DNA of 64,000 nucleotides from Nostoc sp. S4 (GTDB lineage: Bacteria; Cyanobacteriota; Cyanobacteriia; Cyanobacteriales; Nostocaceae). Positions 63,807 through 64,000 of the stretch are shown in pieces; the stretch's first letter is position 1; every line of letters starts with the position of its first letter. The translations under genes were made by a program, and so were the position numbers. The stretch spans positions 1-64,000 of the forward strand of contig JAQYWR010000005.1 of the NCBI GenBank assembly GCA_029379225.1, written 5' to 3'. Under the pieces are notes generated by a model, which worked only from the letters and a program-made list of their open reading frames with translations, had not been told where the DNA came from and ran no database searches.

Positions 63807-64000
63807 CTACTGAGACGATCCTACAGTTGCACCATTGGGAATATCTAACTCTACATTCGGTCCCCGGTCTAGGACTTCAATATCCCACTGACCGCGGCTA
63901 GCGCTTTCAAAGACAACATAACGTCCATCTGGGCTGATATTGGGTTTTCTCACCCAACCACGATAGATTGGGGTGAGGATTTGCGACTGTTGAGTGGCGC
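63807..64000 (-). CDS. TolB-like propeller protein, C-terminal part (cut by window edge)
   Basis: The stop is at 63807-63809 and the frame stays open to the window end, so only the last 64 codons are seen. They read PIYRGWVRKPNISPDGRYVV, FESASRGQWDIEVLD and end VGSSQ. The repeat is closely related to the end of the 63220-63744 protein (GQWDILVYD), so this is its upstream paralogue. The N-terminus lies outside the window. Confidence 0.8.
   Translation of the reverse strand, partial: ATQQSQILTPIYRGWVRKPNISPDGRYVVFESASRGQWDIEVLDRGPNVELDIPNGATVGSSQ

Noticed and set aside
1..64000. tRNA or rRNA genes
   Set aside because: No cloverleaf-like sequence with a plausible T-arm or conserved rRNA stretch was noticed by eye; a tRNAscan run would settle it.

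Overview
The window is from a cyanobacterium, most likely a filamentous heterocyst-former (Nostocales). The signs are a Form IB Rubisco operon in the order rbcL-rbcX-rbcS, a split DnaE polymerase ending in an N-terminal intein half very like the Nostoc DnaE intein, a Rubisco activase with an RbcS-like tail, CrtO ketolase, a cyAbrB regulator, a CAAD/CURT1 protein, phytochrome- and cyanobacteriochrome-like GAF domains, NtcA- and LexA-type sites of the cyanobacterial kind, and frequent GCGATCGC (HIP1) octamers. The genus cannot be fixed from this sequence alone. No tRNA, rRNA or CRISPR array was seen.

Layout. 0-9 kb: LD-carboxypeptidase, dnaE N-half with split intein, a DAACS dicarboxylate/amino-acid symporter, a new 59-codon ORF, panB and a secreted seven-blade propeller protein, with three copies of a palindromic dispersed repeat. 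9-18 kb: carbon fixation (rbcL, rbcX, rbcS, then rca), interrupted by an SGNH hydrolase and a siderophore-uptake pair (TonB receptor plus PchR-type AraC regulator). 18-25 kb: a DUF2993 protein, crtO, a short-chain dehydrogenase, a TPR lipoprotein and a small membrane protein. 25-36 kb: an accessory-looking, AT-rich stretch with a CyRepA1-type plasmid replication protein, a NADAR protein, a large photosensory kinase carrying an in-frame intergenic-type insertion, a TIR-like protein, a DUF2358 protein, a frameshifted small gene and a PD-(D/E)XK nuclease-like protein. 36-46 kb: uvrA under a LexA box, a TenA-like protein, a pentapeptide/TPR protein, a double-glycine-leader peptide facing a stand-alone C39 peptidase left from a truncated exporter, an integrase remnant, and a hybrid GAF/PAS kinase.

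46-51 kb holds the most coherent unexplained system: an OmpR-type response regulator and kinase, divergent from a secreted His/Pro/Gln-rich peptide and an exported intradiol-dioxygenase-like enzyme, followed by a second secreted protein made of 117-bp tandem repeats. The two secreted proteins have related signal peptides, and their promoters share three motif copies with identical spacing (offsets 0, 33 and 60 bp), pointing to one regulator. 51-57 kb carries an envelope/stress group: a 1038-residue membrane protein with six ~97-residue repeats, a triplicated YflT-like stress protein, a BON lipoprotein and a CAAD protein. 58-64 kb: an aspartoacylase-family hydrolase, a CPBP protease, cyAbrB, an SdhB-type iron-sulfur subunit and two TolB-like propeller proteins, the last cut by the window edge.
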